Positions 8,801 to 16,769 of a DNA stretch of 64,000 nt are shown one piece after another. The translations under genes were made by a program, and so were the position numbers. Source of the DNA: Solidesulfovibrio aerotolerans (GTDB taxonomy: Bacteria; Desulfobacterota; Desulfovibrionia; Desulfovibrionales; Desulfovibrionaceae); the NCBI RefSeq assembly GCF_009856865.1, contig NZ_WVUD01000010.1, positions 1-64,000 on the forward strand, given 5' to 3'. The notes under the pieces are model-generated. The model made no database searches and was not told the DNA's origin. It was given only the letters and a program-made list of their open reading frames with translations. Position 1 is the first letter of the stretch. Each line of letters starts with the position of its first letter.

Positions 8801-10809
8801 AGTTCGCCCTGGCGGATGAAGTTGACGCGACCGGTCAGCGTGGAAAAAACGTTTCGGGGGCGCTTCTCGCCCACCTCAAAATCCGCAGCCGTCATAGAGG
8901 CCAGGACATCGACGACAAACCGGCCCTGGCTGGCCAGGGAGGCAAAATCCACGCGCGCAGGCGTGTCGCCGGGCGTGCCCCAGGCCTGCCGGGCGTCGCC
9001 GACCGTGGCCAGGGTGATGCCGAGCACGCCGGCGATGTTGGCGAATTCGCCGCCAAGGGCCGGCCGGTCGGGGAGCAGGCCCTGCCACGGATGTTGCCGG
9101 TCGGCGCGCATACCGTCGCGGTAATAGTTCGTGGGCAGCCCGGCGGCCTTGCCGGCGGCCTCAGCAGCGGCACCCAGCGACCGGTTGATGCGGCCATAGG
9201 CCTGCCCCGGATTGACGTCTGGTTTCACCGCGAAGGCAAAGCCCTGGTAAAAGCTCCCGACACCGTCGCCGTGGCTGGACAGGTGCAGGGAAACCTGGGC
9301 CGCAATGTCGCGGTCGCCTAAAAGCTTGCGCAAATCCCGGGCGCTTTCCACGCATTCGGCCTCGGCTGCGGCAGCGGCCCGGGTGTCGGCCAGACGGGTC
9401 TTGGCCGCCGGCACAAGGGCCATGAGCGCCGCCGCCTCGCTAGGTGGCAACTGGACAAAATCGTCGCGCCACATGATGCGGCGCAGATCGCCCCGGCGGG
9501 TGGCCAGGGCGGCGATGGCCGTCTCGTCGCGGTCCTTGCCGGCCAGCCGCAGGCGCATAAGCCGGGTGGTGACGACGTCCACTTCGTCTTTAAGGGTTTC
9601 CAGCAGCGTCTCGCGCACGGCCGGATCGGCCAAGAGCTTTCCCCCCTCCTCCCCGCCGGCCGTCAGGCGGTCGAGGGAAGCAAGCAGCGTATCGGCGTGG
9701 CGCACGCTTTCCGTCAGATCCCGGTACTGGCTGCGCAGATCCTTGCCTTTGCCGCGAAGCGCGGCAAAAAATTCCCGCAAGCCGACCAGAGACTGGCTGC
9801 GACCGGAGGTGGCCAGCAGCAGTGTTGGCCGGGCAGGCGGCTCGGCGGCCAGACGCCGGGCCAATCGCACCAACGCGGCCACAGAGGCGGCCTCGTCAGC
9901 GCCAGGAGCCTGCCCCGGGGTCAACGCGCCGGCATCGTAGGCGGCATCCACCACCAGCAACTGGCCGGCCAGGGCCGGATCGGTTCCGGGGATAAGCAGA
10001 TGGATGTTGCTGGCCACCACCGGTTCCCAGGCGGCCTTGGCGGCCAGGGTGGCGGATTGTCCGGCCGGGTCGCCCTTGAGGCTACGGTAATCGCCCAGCA
10101 GTTGGCTGGCCTGGGCGCCAGACAGCAGAAACCGGGGAAACCGCACCGGGGTCAGCTCGAATTTGTCCTGAAAGACGCCGTTGTCGGCGGGACGTTCGGC
10201 CGGGCTGTCGTCGATGTAGACGACCGCCTTGGCCCCGAGCTGGGCGGCAGCCTGCCAGTTGCGCCCGCTGTGCAGATCCATGAGCACGATGGCGTCTTGG
10301 GGGGAGGTGCCGTCAAAATCACGGTAGCTGCCGGCACCGGCGTAGACGAGAGGGCCGGTCAGGCCCTCGGGGGGAATCGAACCCGGGGTGAAGGCATTAA
10401 GCGCCAGCGGGGTCAGCGTTGTCTGCCCGCCACCGGCCACGGAGAGCCGGGTCGGGCCGTGGACCATGGCCGGCGCGCGGTAGCGAAGCCGCCCCACTTC
10501 GCCCACACCCAGGCCCTTGAAATAGGCTTCCAGGGCGTCGGCGGCGGCACTTGCCCCCGGGGAACCCGGGGAGCGGTCGCCAAGGCCGGCCAGGGCGTCA
10601 ATAACGGCCCGGTCGAGGTCGGCATCGGTTACCCCCAGCCAGGACGCGGCCAGGGCATTGTCGCCGGTATCAGCCGCGCTTTTTTTGACCCGCTTGGCCG
10701 CAGCCGGCCCGGCCGCCAGCAGACACAGTATTATGCCAAGCAGCAGCGCCACGACAGCGCGGCCAGACAGACGGCGGCAGACCAGGGGGAAAAGGAACGG
10801 GGGTGGCAT
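5821..10809 (-). CDS. 1662-residue hybrid: degenerate M28-like peptidase domain fused to FtsX/MacB-type permease
   Basis: Order of parts: signal/anchor segment about 17-38; PA-like insert (TGPLVYAGAGSYRDFDG...) about 145-230; M28-like aminopeptidase fold about 270-345, interrupted by a helical charged stretch about 345-500 and resumed to about 640; carboxypeptidase-regulatory-like beta domain about 650-745; three membrane segments from about 930; FtsX-type segment NLRRRKVRTALTCLTLIIL near 1055; a periplasmic MacB-like loop; three more segments about 1350-1470; a soluble tail. The usual M28 metal ligands are mostly missing: the His of HxD is Ala (VDAAYDAG) and the Glu-Glu pair is absent (LLATSGRSQS), so it is probably a binding rather than a cutting domain. 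It lies 6 bases after its ATPase gene (10816-11556) and overlaps the next gene by 4 bases. Likely the main permease of an ABC machine acting on peptides, lipoproteins or envelope structure. Confidence 0.75.
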   Translation of the reverse strand: MPPPFLFPLVCRRLSGRAVVALLLGIILCLLAAGPAAAKRVKKSAADTGDNALAASWLGVTDADLDRAVIDALAGLGDRSPGSPGASAAADALEAYFKGLGVGEVGRLRYRAPAMVHGPTRLSVAGGGQTTLTPLALNAFTPGSIPPEGLTGPLVYAGAGSYRDFDGTSPQDAIVLMDLHSGRNWQAAAQLGAKAVVYIDDSPAERPADNGVFQDKFELTPVRFPRFLLSGAQASQLLGDYRSLKGDPAGQSATLAAKAAWEPVVASNIHLLIPGTDPALAGQLLVVDAAYDAGALTPGQAPGADEAASVAALVRLARRLAAEPPARPTLLLATSGRSQSLVGLREFFAALRGKGKDLRSQYRDLTESVRHADTLLASLDRLTAGGEEGGKLLADPAVRETLLETLKDEVDVVTTRLMRLRLAGKDRDETAIAALATRRGDLRRIMWRDDFVQLPPSEAAALMALVPAAKTRLADTRAAAAAEAECVESARDLRKLLGDRDIAAQVSLHLSSHGDGVGSFYQGFAFAVKPDVNPGQAYGRINRSLGAAAEAAGKAAGLPTNYYRDGMRADRQHPWQGLLPDRPALGGEFANIAGVLGITLATVGDARQAWGTPGDTPARVDFASLASQGRFVVDVLASMTAADFEVGEKRPRNVFSTLTGRVNFIRQGELFPDRPAPGTVVCVYQGKTRFYAITDARGQFRVNGLANKKFVLDKAVIEGYRFDPDTGSAVWAIDKKQTGKDAYRVKMNRNAMETDLIMFGCDQTTLFSAFDPRSFRYFTRIELLDARREAPPMRSWFSRLDTLDSTLLSIFLEPGTPFKCILSDTVLSRKLLLLNADAAHPTGVGYPVDANPVLPATELLGARDMWALVGPRIATLEAHGIVSERLRDLTDRGRALYADALAAKEAKRFDAMVSAARSSWALAVRVYNDVEKTQRDVLLGVLFYIALFIPFAYCVERVVFNYADIHKRIAAFLATLTAVIAVVYAVHPAFKLTYSPLVVIIAFFILGLSVMVAAIIFMRFEREMAALQRRASHVKATEIGGMRAFAAAFVIGVSNLRRRKVRTALTCLTLIILTFTIMSFTSIKSTRDEGAAQVSDTAPYQGVLLKNIGWHSLPPESLAVLADACGTTEVVAPLAWLELPEKTVAPITHLRVGEHSEMVQGIIGLSADESRLGRMAGLLSAGQWFAPGQTDAVILPQPMAERLGVAPGGTVTLFGRTFTVVGLFRKNALEERPDLDGEALTPVVFPSEVSKESSEAEKEAAESGEDVKTLQSRYQHIDDDLVVIVPYETLMGLGGQLKSVVVAPPAGSAAEASATAEAGSALAGRLADRFGLAVFSGQADGVFLYHAGDSLGYAGVTNILIPLVISVLIVLNTMIGAVYERKREIGVYTAVGLAPSHVSFLFIAEALAFAVISVVLGYLLAQVTAGLLSGTSLWAGMTANYSSTAGVAAMLLVIAVVLLSVIYPSKVASQIAIPDVNRSWTLPEAVDGVITTRLPFLVKVREQECAGGFLFDYYQAHQDVSHGLFATADVDYVFECPWDMPGASPHPKERHPEFCDLRACMRLTGTVWLAPFDFGIKQSVSIVFTPAWETPGYMEIDVALTRVAGEAGMWKRLNKGFLNDLRKQLLVWRSLEESTRTSYEDKVIGGYTARLGSDAPAGEGTA

Positions 10810-10815
10810 GCGGAC

Positions 10816-11556
10816 TCAGCCCTCCCTGGTCCCGATGCCGCCCACGGTGATGTTGAGCTGGGCGCGTTCCTCGATCTTATCGATGCGCCCGTCGCGAATC
10901 CAGACCACCCGGTCGGAAACGTTGAGCATTTTGTAATCGTGGGTGGCGGAAATAACGGTCACGCCCCGGTCGGAACTGAGCCGCTTTAAAAGGGTGATGA
11001 TTTCCTCGCCCGTGGTCAGGTCCAGGTTGCCGGTGGGTTCGTCGGCCAAAACGATGGCCGGGGTGTTGGCCAGGGACCGGGCAATGGCCACCCGCTGCTG
11101 CTGGCCGCCGGAGAGTTCCTGGGGTCGGTGGGCGTGGCGCTCGCGCAGGCCGACCAGCCCTAAAAGCTCCAGGCCTTTTTCCGTGGCCTCGTCCTGGGAC
11201 GCGCCGGCAAAGGTCATGGGCAGGGTCACGTTTTCCAGGGCGGTCATCACCTGAATGAGATTAAACGTCTGAAAAATATAGCCGATTTTGCGGTTTCGCA
11301 GCCAGGCCAGTTCGTAGGCATCGAGCTGGGCAATGTCCACTTCGTCAATAAAGACCTTGCCGGTGGAGGGTTTGTCCAGGCCGCCGATCATGTTGAACAG
11401 CGTGGATTTGCCCGACCCGGAAGGCCCCATGATGGACAGGTATTCCCCGGCCTTGATGGTCAGGTCCACGCCGCGAAGGGCCTGGACCACCTGCGTGCCC
11501 ATGGTGAATGTTCTGGCCACGCCGGCCACCCGGACGATGTTGTGCGCCTCGACCAT
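10816..11556 (-). CDS. ABC transporter ATPase, LolD/MacB type
   Basis: A 246-residue ATPase with Walker A GPSGSGKST near residue 45, signature LSGGQQQRVAIARSLA and Walker B IVLADEPTGNLD, the hallmark set of the LolD/MacB/FtsE group that drives FtsX-type permeases by mechanotransmission rather than substrate passage. It sits between a small FtsX-type permease gene (11590-12318) and the giant M28-like/FtsX hybrid (5821-10809), so it most likely energises one or both. The gene tail reads ...TVGGIGTREG. The ATPase assignment is firm; the choice of partner is inference from position. Confidence 0.92.
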   Translation of the reverse strand: MVEAHNIVRVAGVARTFTMGTQVVQALRGVDLTIKAGEYLSIMGPSGSGKSTLFNMIGGLDKPSTGKVFIDEVDIAQLDAYELAWLRNRKIGYIFQTFNLIQVMTALENVTLPMTFAGASQDEATEKGLELLGLVGLRERHAHRPQELSGGQQQRVAIARSLANTPAIVLADEPTGNLDLTTGEEIITLLKRLSSDRGVTVISATHDYKMLNVSDRVVWIRDGRIDKIEERAQLNITVGGIGTREG

Positions 11557-11589
11557 ACTTCCCGTTGCTCCCTTAGCCCGCCCGGCGGG

Positions 11590-12318
11590 TCATTCCTGAG
11601 CCCGCATGGCTTCCACGGGCCGCATTCTGGCGGCCACCGCCGCCGGATAGACCACGCCCAAAAGGCTCAGCCCCGCCCCCACGGCCACGGACAACCCAAG
11701 GGTCGCCCCAATCGCCACCAGGGAAACATTGGTCACGGCAGCCCACCCGAACCGGACAAGCCCGACCAGCAGCCCGATCAGGACGCCGCAAACCGCGCCC
11801 AGAAGCGACCCGGCCAGCCCCTGCATGCCGGCTTCGAGCAGAAACAGCCGCAAAATGAAGCGATCCAGCGCCCCCAGGCATTTCATGGTGCCGATTTCGC
11901 GAAAGCGCTCGGTGACGGCCATGAGCTGGGCATTGACGATGCCGACGGTGCAGACCAGCAGGGACAGGATGACGATCCAGCGTTCTTTGGGACTGGTGGT
12001 CAGGCGCGCGGCCTCATCCGCCGGCGAGACAGCGGCCGAGGGCAGGCTCGGCAGATCGTAGCCGGCATCGACCAGGGCCAGACGCTGTTGCGGCTCGCCG
12101 GACTGGAGCAGGCCCACGGCCACATCAGAACCGGTGAGAGTAAAACTTAAAAAGGCCACGGCCAGAACCAGACTGGCCACGGTGATCATGGACCGGAAAA
12201 ACCGGACCTGAATGCTTTTAAGGCTGATTTCCAGAGACTTGCGAAACGGCAGGACCACCTGTCTGGCAATCCTGTCCGACCGGCCGGCCTTCGGCGTCGT
12301 TCCACCCGCTTGCGACAT
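11590..12318 (-). CDS. Small FtsX-type ABC permease
   Basis: A 242-residue permease. One membrane segment near residues 42-65 (FFRSMITVASLVLAVAFLSF) is followed by a short extracytoplasmic loop of about 60-70 residues, then three segments and the typical tail GVVYPAAVAARMRPVEAMRAQE. The inner TERFREIGTMKCLGA stretch is the coupling-helix motif of the MacB/LolCE family. The loop is much smaller than in LolC or MacB, so this subunit probably has no large periplasmic domain and may pair with the giant hybrid. First gene of the five-gene leftward operon; ATPase follows after 33 bases. Confidence 0.8.
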   Translation of the reverse strand: MSQAGGTTPKAGRSDRIARQVVLPFRKSLEISLKSIQVRFFRSMITVASLVLAVAFLSFTLTGSDVAVGLLQSGEPQQRLALVDAGYDLPSLPSAAVSPADEAARLTTSPKERWIVILSLLVCTVGIVNAQLMAVTERFREIGTMKCLGALDRFILRLFLLEAGMQGLAGSLLGAVCGVLIGLLVGLVRFGWAAVTNVSLVAIGATLGLSVAVGAGLSLLGVVYPAAVAARMRPVEAMRAQE

Positions 12319-12401
12319 GCACCACCCGATCCCGGCCCAGGCCGGGCCGCAGTCTGTTCCCTGCCTCAGGCGTTCGCGTCGGCGCTGCCGGCGAGAAGGA
12401 A

Positions 12402-12434
12402 GCCTCCGGCGGCCAAAGGTACTTCGCCCTTTGG
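12402..12434 (+). repeat. Dispersed intergenic repeat, short copy
   Basis: Core GCCTCCGGCGGCC at 12402-12414 is followed by a hairpin CCAAAGG...CCCTTTGG (12413-12434). The same core plus hairpin recurs at 23565-23596, 43325-43356, 43734-43770 and 49517-49547, always between genes. Here it sits between the regulator stop (12590) and the permease start (12318). Confidence 0.7.
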
Positions 12435-12589
12435 AATCCCATTACGCACACAAGGTGTTACGGGTTTCCCCGACCTTGATTCCGGTTAACGTCAGGTATT
12501 GCACGCCCCCTGAAGGGACTGTTGTCGAGTTTTGACAGAAACCGTCCCCCTTGCCAAGGCGCGGGAGGGACCGGAAGGCGACGGTCCGG

Positions 12590-13954
12590 TTATTTTTTCG
12601 ACCGGCGCTTGGGAATCTCGATGCCGTATTTCTGGATCTTGTAGTTGAGCGCCCGGCGGCTGACGCCCAAAAGCGGCGCAGCTTCCTTTTGCACCCAGCC
12701 CGACTGCTCCAGGGCACGCACGATGGCGGCCTTTTCGCTCTGATCCAGCGACAGGTTGTCGGCCGAGCGATCCGGCCCCTTGCCGGCGAGCGGCAGTTGC
12801 AGATCCTGGGGGGCCAGCACGCCGTCGGTGCACAGAACCACCCCGGCTTCCAGGGCATTTCGCAACTGGCGCACGTTGCCGGGCCAGGGATAGGCAGTCA
12901 GATAGGCCATGGTTTCCACCGGCACGGTCACTGGCGGCATGCCCTGGGCGGCGCAGAACTGGCGGGTGAAATGTTCGGCCAGGATGGGAATGTCTTCGCG
13001 CCGCTCGCGCAAGGGCGGCACATTGATGGTCACCACTTTGAGGCGATACAAAAGATCCTCGCGGAAAACGCCGTCTTCCACCTGTTCAAAGATATCGGCG
13101 TTGGTGGCGGCGATGACCCGGCAATCGACCTGGATCTCGCGCACATCGCCAATGCGGCGGATCTTGTGGTTTTCCAGAAAGCGCAGCAGGCGGATTTGCA
13201 TTTCAGAGGAGATGTTGCCGATCTCGTCGAGAAACAGCGTCCCCTGGTTGGCCTGCTCAATGAGGCCCTTTTTGTCCTTGACCGCGTGGGTGAACGAGCC
13301 TTTGACGTGGCCGAAAAGCTCGGATTCGAGCAACCCGGCCGGGGTCGAGCCACAGTCCACAGTGACCAGCGGGCCGCTTTTGCGCGGGCCGCGACGGTGG
13401 ATCAGGTTGGCCACCAGCTCCTTGCCGGTGCCGGATTCGCCAAGGACCAGGACGTTGACATCGCGCGGGGCCACCCGTTCGATCATGGCGGCCAGATCGC
13501 GCATGGTCTGGCTCTTGCCGACAAGGCCCGTTTCGCCCAGATCGGCATTTCGGGCGGCATCGAGGCCGGCGGCCTTGGCAAAGACCTCGGTCACCCGCGT
13601 CAGCAGCTCCTGGCCGTCAAAGGGCTTGGTCAGGTAATCCACGGCCCCGTGCTTGATGGCTTCCACGGCCCCGGGAATGCTGCCGTGGGCGGTCAAAAAG
13701 ATGATGGGCAGCTTGATGTTGCGCTTTTCCATCTCTTCGAGCATGCGCATGCCGTCCATGCCGGGCATGCGGATGTCGGAAATGACCAGACGCACGGGCT
13801 TTTTCGCCAAGACGTCCAGGGCTTCCAGGCCGTTGGCGGCGGTGATCACATCATAGCCGGCCGAGACGAGCCGCACCTCCAGCACTTCCAGGATATGCGG
13901 GTCGTCGTCAACGACAAGGACGATCTTGCGGGTCTGCTGCGGGCCTATACTCAT
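12590..13954 (-). CDS. NtrC-family response regulator, GlrR-like, with altered GAFTGA loop
   Basis: A 454-residue regulator. Receiver domain 1-125 has the acidic pair VVDDDP and phospho-acceptor Asp60 (LVISDIRMPG). An AAA+ domain follows with Walker A GESGTGKE near 171 and Walker B LFLDEIG, then a Fis-type helix-turn-helix tail (EAAPLLGVSRRALNYKI). The sigma-54 contact loop, normally GAFTGA, reads GSFTHA. The start at MSIGPQQ is chosen because a receiver domain begins there; the upstream part of the frame is the neighbouring gene out of frame. Order kinase (14608-16062), lipoprotein (13992-14606), regulator matches the GlrK-QseG-GlrR locus of enterobacteria. It probably drives sigma-54 promoters in envelope stress, unless the loop change has altered that. 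Confidence 0.9.
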   Translation of the reverse strand: MSIGPQQTRKIVLVVDDDPHILEVLEVRLVSAGYDVITAANGLEALDVLAKKPVRLVISDIRMPGMDGMRMLEEMEKRNIKLPIIFLTAHGSIPGAVEAIKHGAVDYLTKPFDGQELLTRVTEVFAKAAGLDAARNADLGETGLVGKSQTMRDLAAMIERVAPRDVNVLVLGESGTGKELVANLIHRRGPRKSGPLVTVDCGSTPAGLLESELFGHVKGSFTHAVKDKKGLIEQANQGTLFLDEIGNISSEMQIRLLRFLENHKIRRIGDVREIQVDCRVIAATNADIFEQVEDGVFREDLLYRLKVVTINVPPLRERREDIPILAEHFTRQFCAAQGMPPVTVPVETMAYLTAYPWPGNVRQLRNALEAGVVLCTDGVLAPQDLQLPLAGKGPDRSADNLSLDQSEKAAIVRALEQSGWVQKEAAPLLGVSRRALNYKIQKYGIEIPKRRSKK

Positions 13955-13991
13955 GGGCTGCTTTGGGGCGGCCGGACGCGGGGCGACCGGA

Positions 13992-14606
13992 TCAGTAATT
14001 GCTGAGACCCTTTTTCTTTTCCTGGATCTGCTGGTGGATGGACTCCAGGGCCTTGACCTGCTGCTGCAGGCTTTTGCGCACCTGCTCCTCGCGCTCGGCC
14101 AGTTTCTTGCCGCAGTCGCGCTCCAGGGCCGCTTTCTGTTCTTTAAGGACATAGCCGGGCTTAAATGCCTTGACCACAGGCACCAGGAAGCGTGCATCCT
14201 CGCCGCTGCCGCCCGGAGGGGATTTTTTCGCCCAGGTGTCGAGCATGTCCAGGGCGGTGGCCAGCTCGGCGTCACTGCCGGCCTGGGTCAGCCTGACACC
14301 GGCCATGGCGAACAGGGCTTTTTGACGCACCGCCTGATCGGCGTCCGCTGTGGCCTCGCGCCACAAGGTCATGGCCCGTTTGACCTCGCCGGCGTCGTAG
14401 GCGCGAAGGCCCAGGTCATAGGCCGTCTCGCGCTCGATCTTGCAGATTATGACGTCCTTGGCCGGCGTAGCCGGCGGCGACGCCGGAGCAGCGACAGGAA
14501 CCGGGACCGGTTCGTGCCGGGCACAGCCCAGAACCAGCAATAACGCCAACCCGCAGCAGCCATGGACTGCGGTCGAACCAACACGGTGCAAAACACATTG
14601 GGCCAT
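13992..14606 (-). CDS. QseG-like lipoprotein between sensor kinase and regulator
   Basis: A 204-residue lipoprotein. The signal segment ends in LALLLVLGC (lipobox, Cys near residue 28), followed by a Pro/Ala-rich linker (PVPVPVAAPASPPATPA) and a helical repeat-like middle (AYDLGLRAYDAGEVKRAMTLW). The tail is charged and coiled-coil-prone (EREEQVRKSLQQQVKALES). The start at 14606 directly follows the kinase stop (14608). In the comparable enterobacterial locus, outer-membrane lipoprotein QseG binds and tunes the sensor kinase; by position and size this is its likely counterpart, though sequence similarity was not tested. Confidence 0.75.
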   Translation of the reverse strand: MAQCVLHRVGSTAVHGCCGLALLLVLGCARHEPVPVPVAAPASPPATPAKDVIICKIERETAYDLGLRAYDAGEVKRAMTLWREATADADQAVRQKALFAMAGVRLTQAGSDAELATALDMLDTWAKKSPPGGSGEDARFLVPVVKAFKPGYVLKEQKAALERDCGKKLAEREEQVRKSLQQQVKALESIHQQIQEKKKGLSNY

Positions 14607-14607
14607 A

Positions 14608-16062
14608 TTACGCTCTTGCCCCATCCACTGGAATTGTAAAGTAGAAAGTGCAGCCCTTGCCCGGCAGGCTCGACAGCCAGATATTGCCGCCATGGGCTTC
14701 GACGATGGTTTTGGCGATATTAAGGCCAAGGCCGATGCCATCGGTGGTGCGTTTGGTGCGCACGCCGCGATAGTACTTGTTAAACACGTGGGACTGTTCC
14801 TCTTCCGAGATGCCCGGGCCCTCGTCGGAAATGCTAACAAGCAGCTTTGCGCCGCCGTCGGCCAGCTCCAGGCCCACCCGCACCGTGCGTTCGGGCGGGG
14901 AAAACTTCACGGCGTTGCCGACCAGATTGTACAGCGCCTGGCCAAGTAACTCCCGGTCGCCGATGACGGACACCAGATCGGCGGCCACCCGGGGGGCCAG
15001 GACAATGCCTTTGGCCTCGGCGGCCGGGCCGGCCTTTTCCAGGGTTTCGCGCAGCAGTTCCTCGGGATTAAAAACCACCAGCGACAGGTCCACGATCTGG
15101 GAAGCCATGCTCGACACCTTGAGCAGGCTGGTCAGCATGGCGGAAATACGTTGCAGTTCGTCGCTGGCGATGTCGAGAAAACGCTTTTGCCGCTCGTTGA
15201 CGTCGCCCAGCACCCGCTCGCGCATGAGGTTGACGGATTCGCGAATCGAGGTGAGCGGCGTTCGGATCTCGTGGCTGACCATGTCGATAAAATCCGCCCG
15301 CATGCGCTCTTCTTCTTTCAGGCGCACCGTCATGTCGTTAAAGGCCGCGCCCAGTTCGCCCAATTCGTCCTGGGACAACACCCGGATGGGTTCCAGGCGG
15401 CCGTCGCGGGTGTAGGCCCGGATGCCCCGGCGCAGTTCCCGCAGGGGGCGGCTTAAGGAATAGGTGAGAAAGAGGATGCCGAGCAGGCCCACGCCGATGG
15501 AGATGGTCAACCCGGACACGCCCCGGTTGACGGCCACTTCGCTGATGCGAAACAGCTCGCGCATGCCGGATTCCAGCACCCGTTCGTTGTCCTGGCGGGC
15601 GCTGACCACAATACGCATCCATTGGTTGAGCCTATCCTGGTCAACCCAGGGTTCTTTGGACAGTTCCCTCCCCTGGGCCAGATCGGGAAAGGTCTGGCGA
15701 AATTCGGCATGCAACTCTTCCCAGGCGGAAAAACCTTCGTAGCGAAACCACAAAATGCTCCAGATGGCATTTTTGTATTCGGACAGCGCGGCCATGAAAT
15801 TCTTTTTGTATTCATCAGAATGGAGGATCTCGTACTTTTTCTGGTTTTCCTCCATGATCAGCAAACTGTCCACCAGACGCTGGGAGATGGACAGCACTTC
15901 GAAACGGACCTTGACGATGTCGCGGGAGATGTTGACCGAGTCTTTTATATAAATGAGAAGCGTGGAAATGGTAAAATAGGCCACGATCATAATGCCGATA
16001 AAGACCACCAGCAGCTTAAACAAGATGCCGTAATGCTTGATGGGCTTTCGTGACAAATACAT
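14608..16062 (-). CDS. Membrane sensor histidine kinase with HAMP domain, GlrK-like
   Basis: A 484-residue kinase. First membrane segment about 13-36 (ILFKLLVVFIGIMIVAYFTI), a periplasmic helical sensor about 37-175, second segment about 178-198, HAMP, then a HisKA box with phospho-acceptor His near 264 (DMVSHEIRTPLTSIRE) and an ATPase domain with N (LVGNAVKFS), DEGPGI and GLGLNIAK boxes. All catalytic boxes are present. First gene of a three-gene leftward unit with the lipoprotein and NtrC-type regulator; gaps are one base and 37 bases. It presumably phosphorylates the regulator's Asp60 in response to an envelope signal. Confidence 0.9.
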   Translation of the reverse strand: MYLSRKPIKHYGILFKLLVVFIGIMIVAYFTISTLLIYIKDSVNISRDIVKVRFEVLSISQRLVDSLLIMEENQKKYEILHSDEYKKNFMAALSEYKNAIWSILWFRYEGFSAWEELHAEFRQTFPDLAQGRELSKEPWVDQDRLNQWMRIVVSARQDNERVLESGMRELFRISEVAVNRGVSGLTISIGVGLLGILFLTYSLSRPLRELRRGIRAYTRDGRLEPIRVLSQDELGELGAAFNDMTVRLKEEERMRADFIDMVSHEIRTPLTSIRESVNLMRERVLGDVNERQKRFLDIASDELQRISAMLTSLLKVSSMASQIVDLSLVVFNPEELLRETLEKAGPAAEAKGIVLAPRVAADLVSVIGDRELLGQALYNLVGNAVKFSPPERTVRVGLELADGGAKLLVSISDEGPGISEEEQSHVFNKYYRGVRTKRTTDGIGLGLNIAKTIVEAHGGNIWLSSLPGKGCTFYFTIPVDGARA

Positions 16063-16130
16063 GGTCGCGGATCCACGACGCGGGGTGTTGGGGACAGGGC
16101 CGGGCGGCCCGCCGCCGCCAGCCCCGGACG

Positions 16131-16634
16131 CTATTTGGCGGCGAAAATTTCCTGTTCAAGGACGTGGGGACGGGACAGATTGGTGATGACCAGACGCTGG
16201 CTGCTCGAAGCCGTCAGGATCATCTTGCCGTAGCCCAAAAGCCCCCCGAAAAACCCCGGCTCACACTTGACCGATTCAATCTTGCCGAGATCCAGCGAGA
16301 AACTGCCGAGCAGGGCATCGTCGCAGACCAGGCGCTTGTCTGTCAGGCCCACGCGCAGGGTGAAAAAAGAAAAAAGGCGCATCAAAGCCAAAAGTGTGAG
16401 CAGGATAAAAAACACGTAGCGAAAAAGCCAGACGCCCACGGAGAGGATTTTTGGCACAAACCGCTCCAGCTCTTCCGGCACCTTAAACTGCACGAGTTTG
16501 AGTAACGTCGGTTCGCTCGACCAGACCAGCAAGGCCAGGACAAAAAGCACCAGCGCCTTGGCCAGCACCACCCAGTGCTTGCCCGTCCGGTACCGGATAT
16601 CCTCACCCTCAAATAAAAGGCCCGTTAGGCTCAT
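16131..16634 (-). CDS. Membrane protein with bacterial PH (YdbS/bPH2-like) domain
   Basis: A 167-residue protein. The N-terminus GEDIRYRTGKHWVVL leads into one long hydrophobic segment (LAKALVLFVLALLVW), a short loop, a second segment (RYVFFILLTLLALMRLF), and a beta-rich PH-like tail with LTDKRLVCDDALLGSFSLDLGKIESV, the usual bPH2 signature of tdkRli followed by a strand and kI..V. Such proteins are thought to bind membranes or partners; no enzyme motif is present. It lies upstream of the sensor kinase on the same strand with a 68-base gap and might be co-transcribed, but the link is weak. Confidence 0.7.
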   Translation of the reverse strand: MSLTGLLFEGEDIRYRTGKHWVVLAKALVLFVLALLVWSSEPTLLKLVQFKVPEELERFVPKILSVGVWLFRYVFFILLTLLALMRLFSFFTLRVGLTDKRLVCDDALLGSFSLDLGKIESVKCEPGFFGGLLGYGKMILTASSSQRLVITNLSRPHVLEQEIFAAK

Positions 16635-16769
16635 GGCATCCCCACTCCCAGGCGGCTTGCGCCGATTGCGGCCCTTTCGGGCGCAAAACAGCGACGATCC
16701 ATGGGCTTATCCGAAAACTGCGGCCAAGGCAAAGCCTTCCTGGGCCCACTGCCCCCGCGCCGGCCGGTA

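Noticed and set aside
5821-10809. Active M28 aminopeptidase
   Set aside because: Key metal ligands are not present where the fold predicts them.
12551-14005. 484-residue plus-strand frame over the NtrC-type regulator
   Set aside because: Pure antisense of a well-conserved regulator; no independent evidence.
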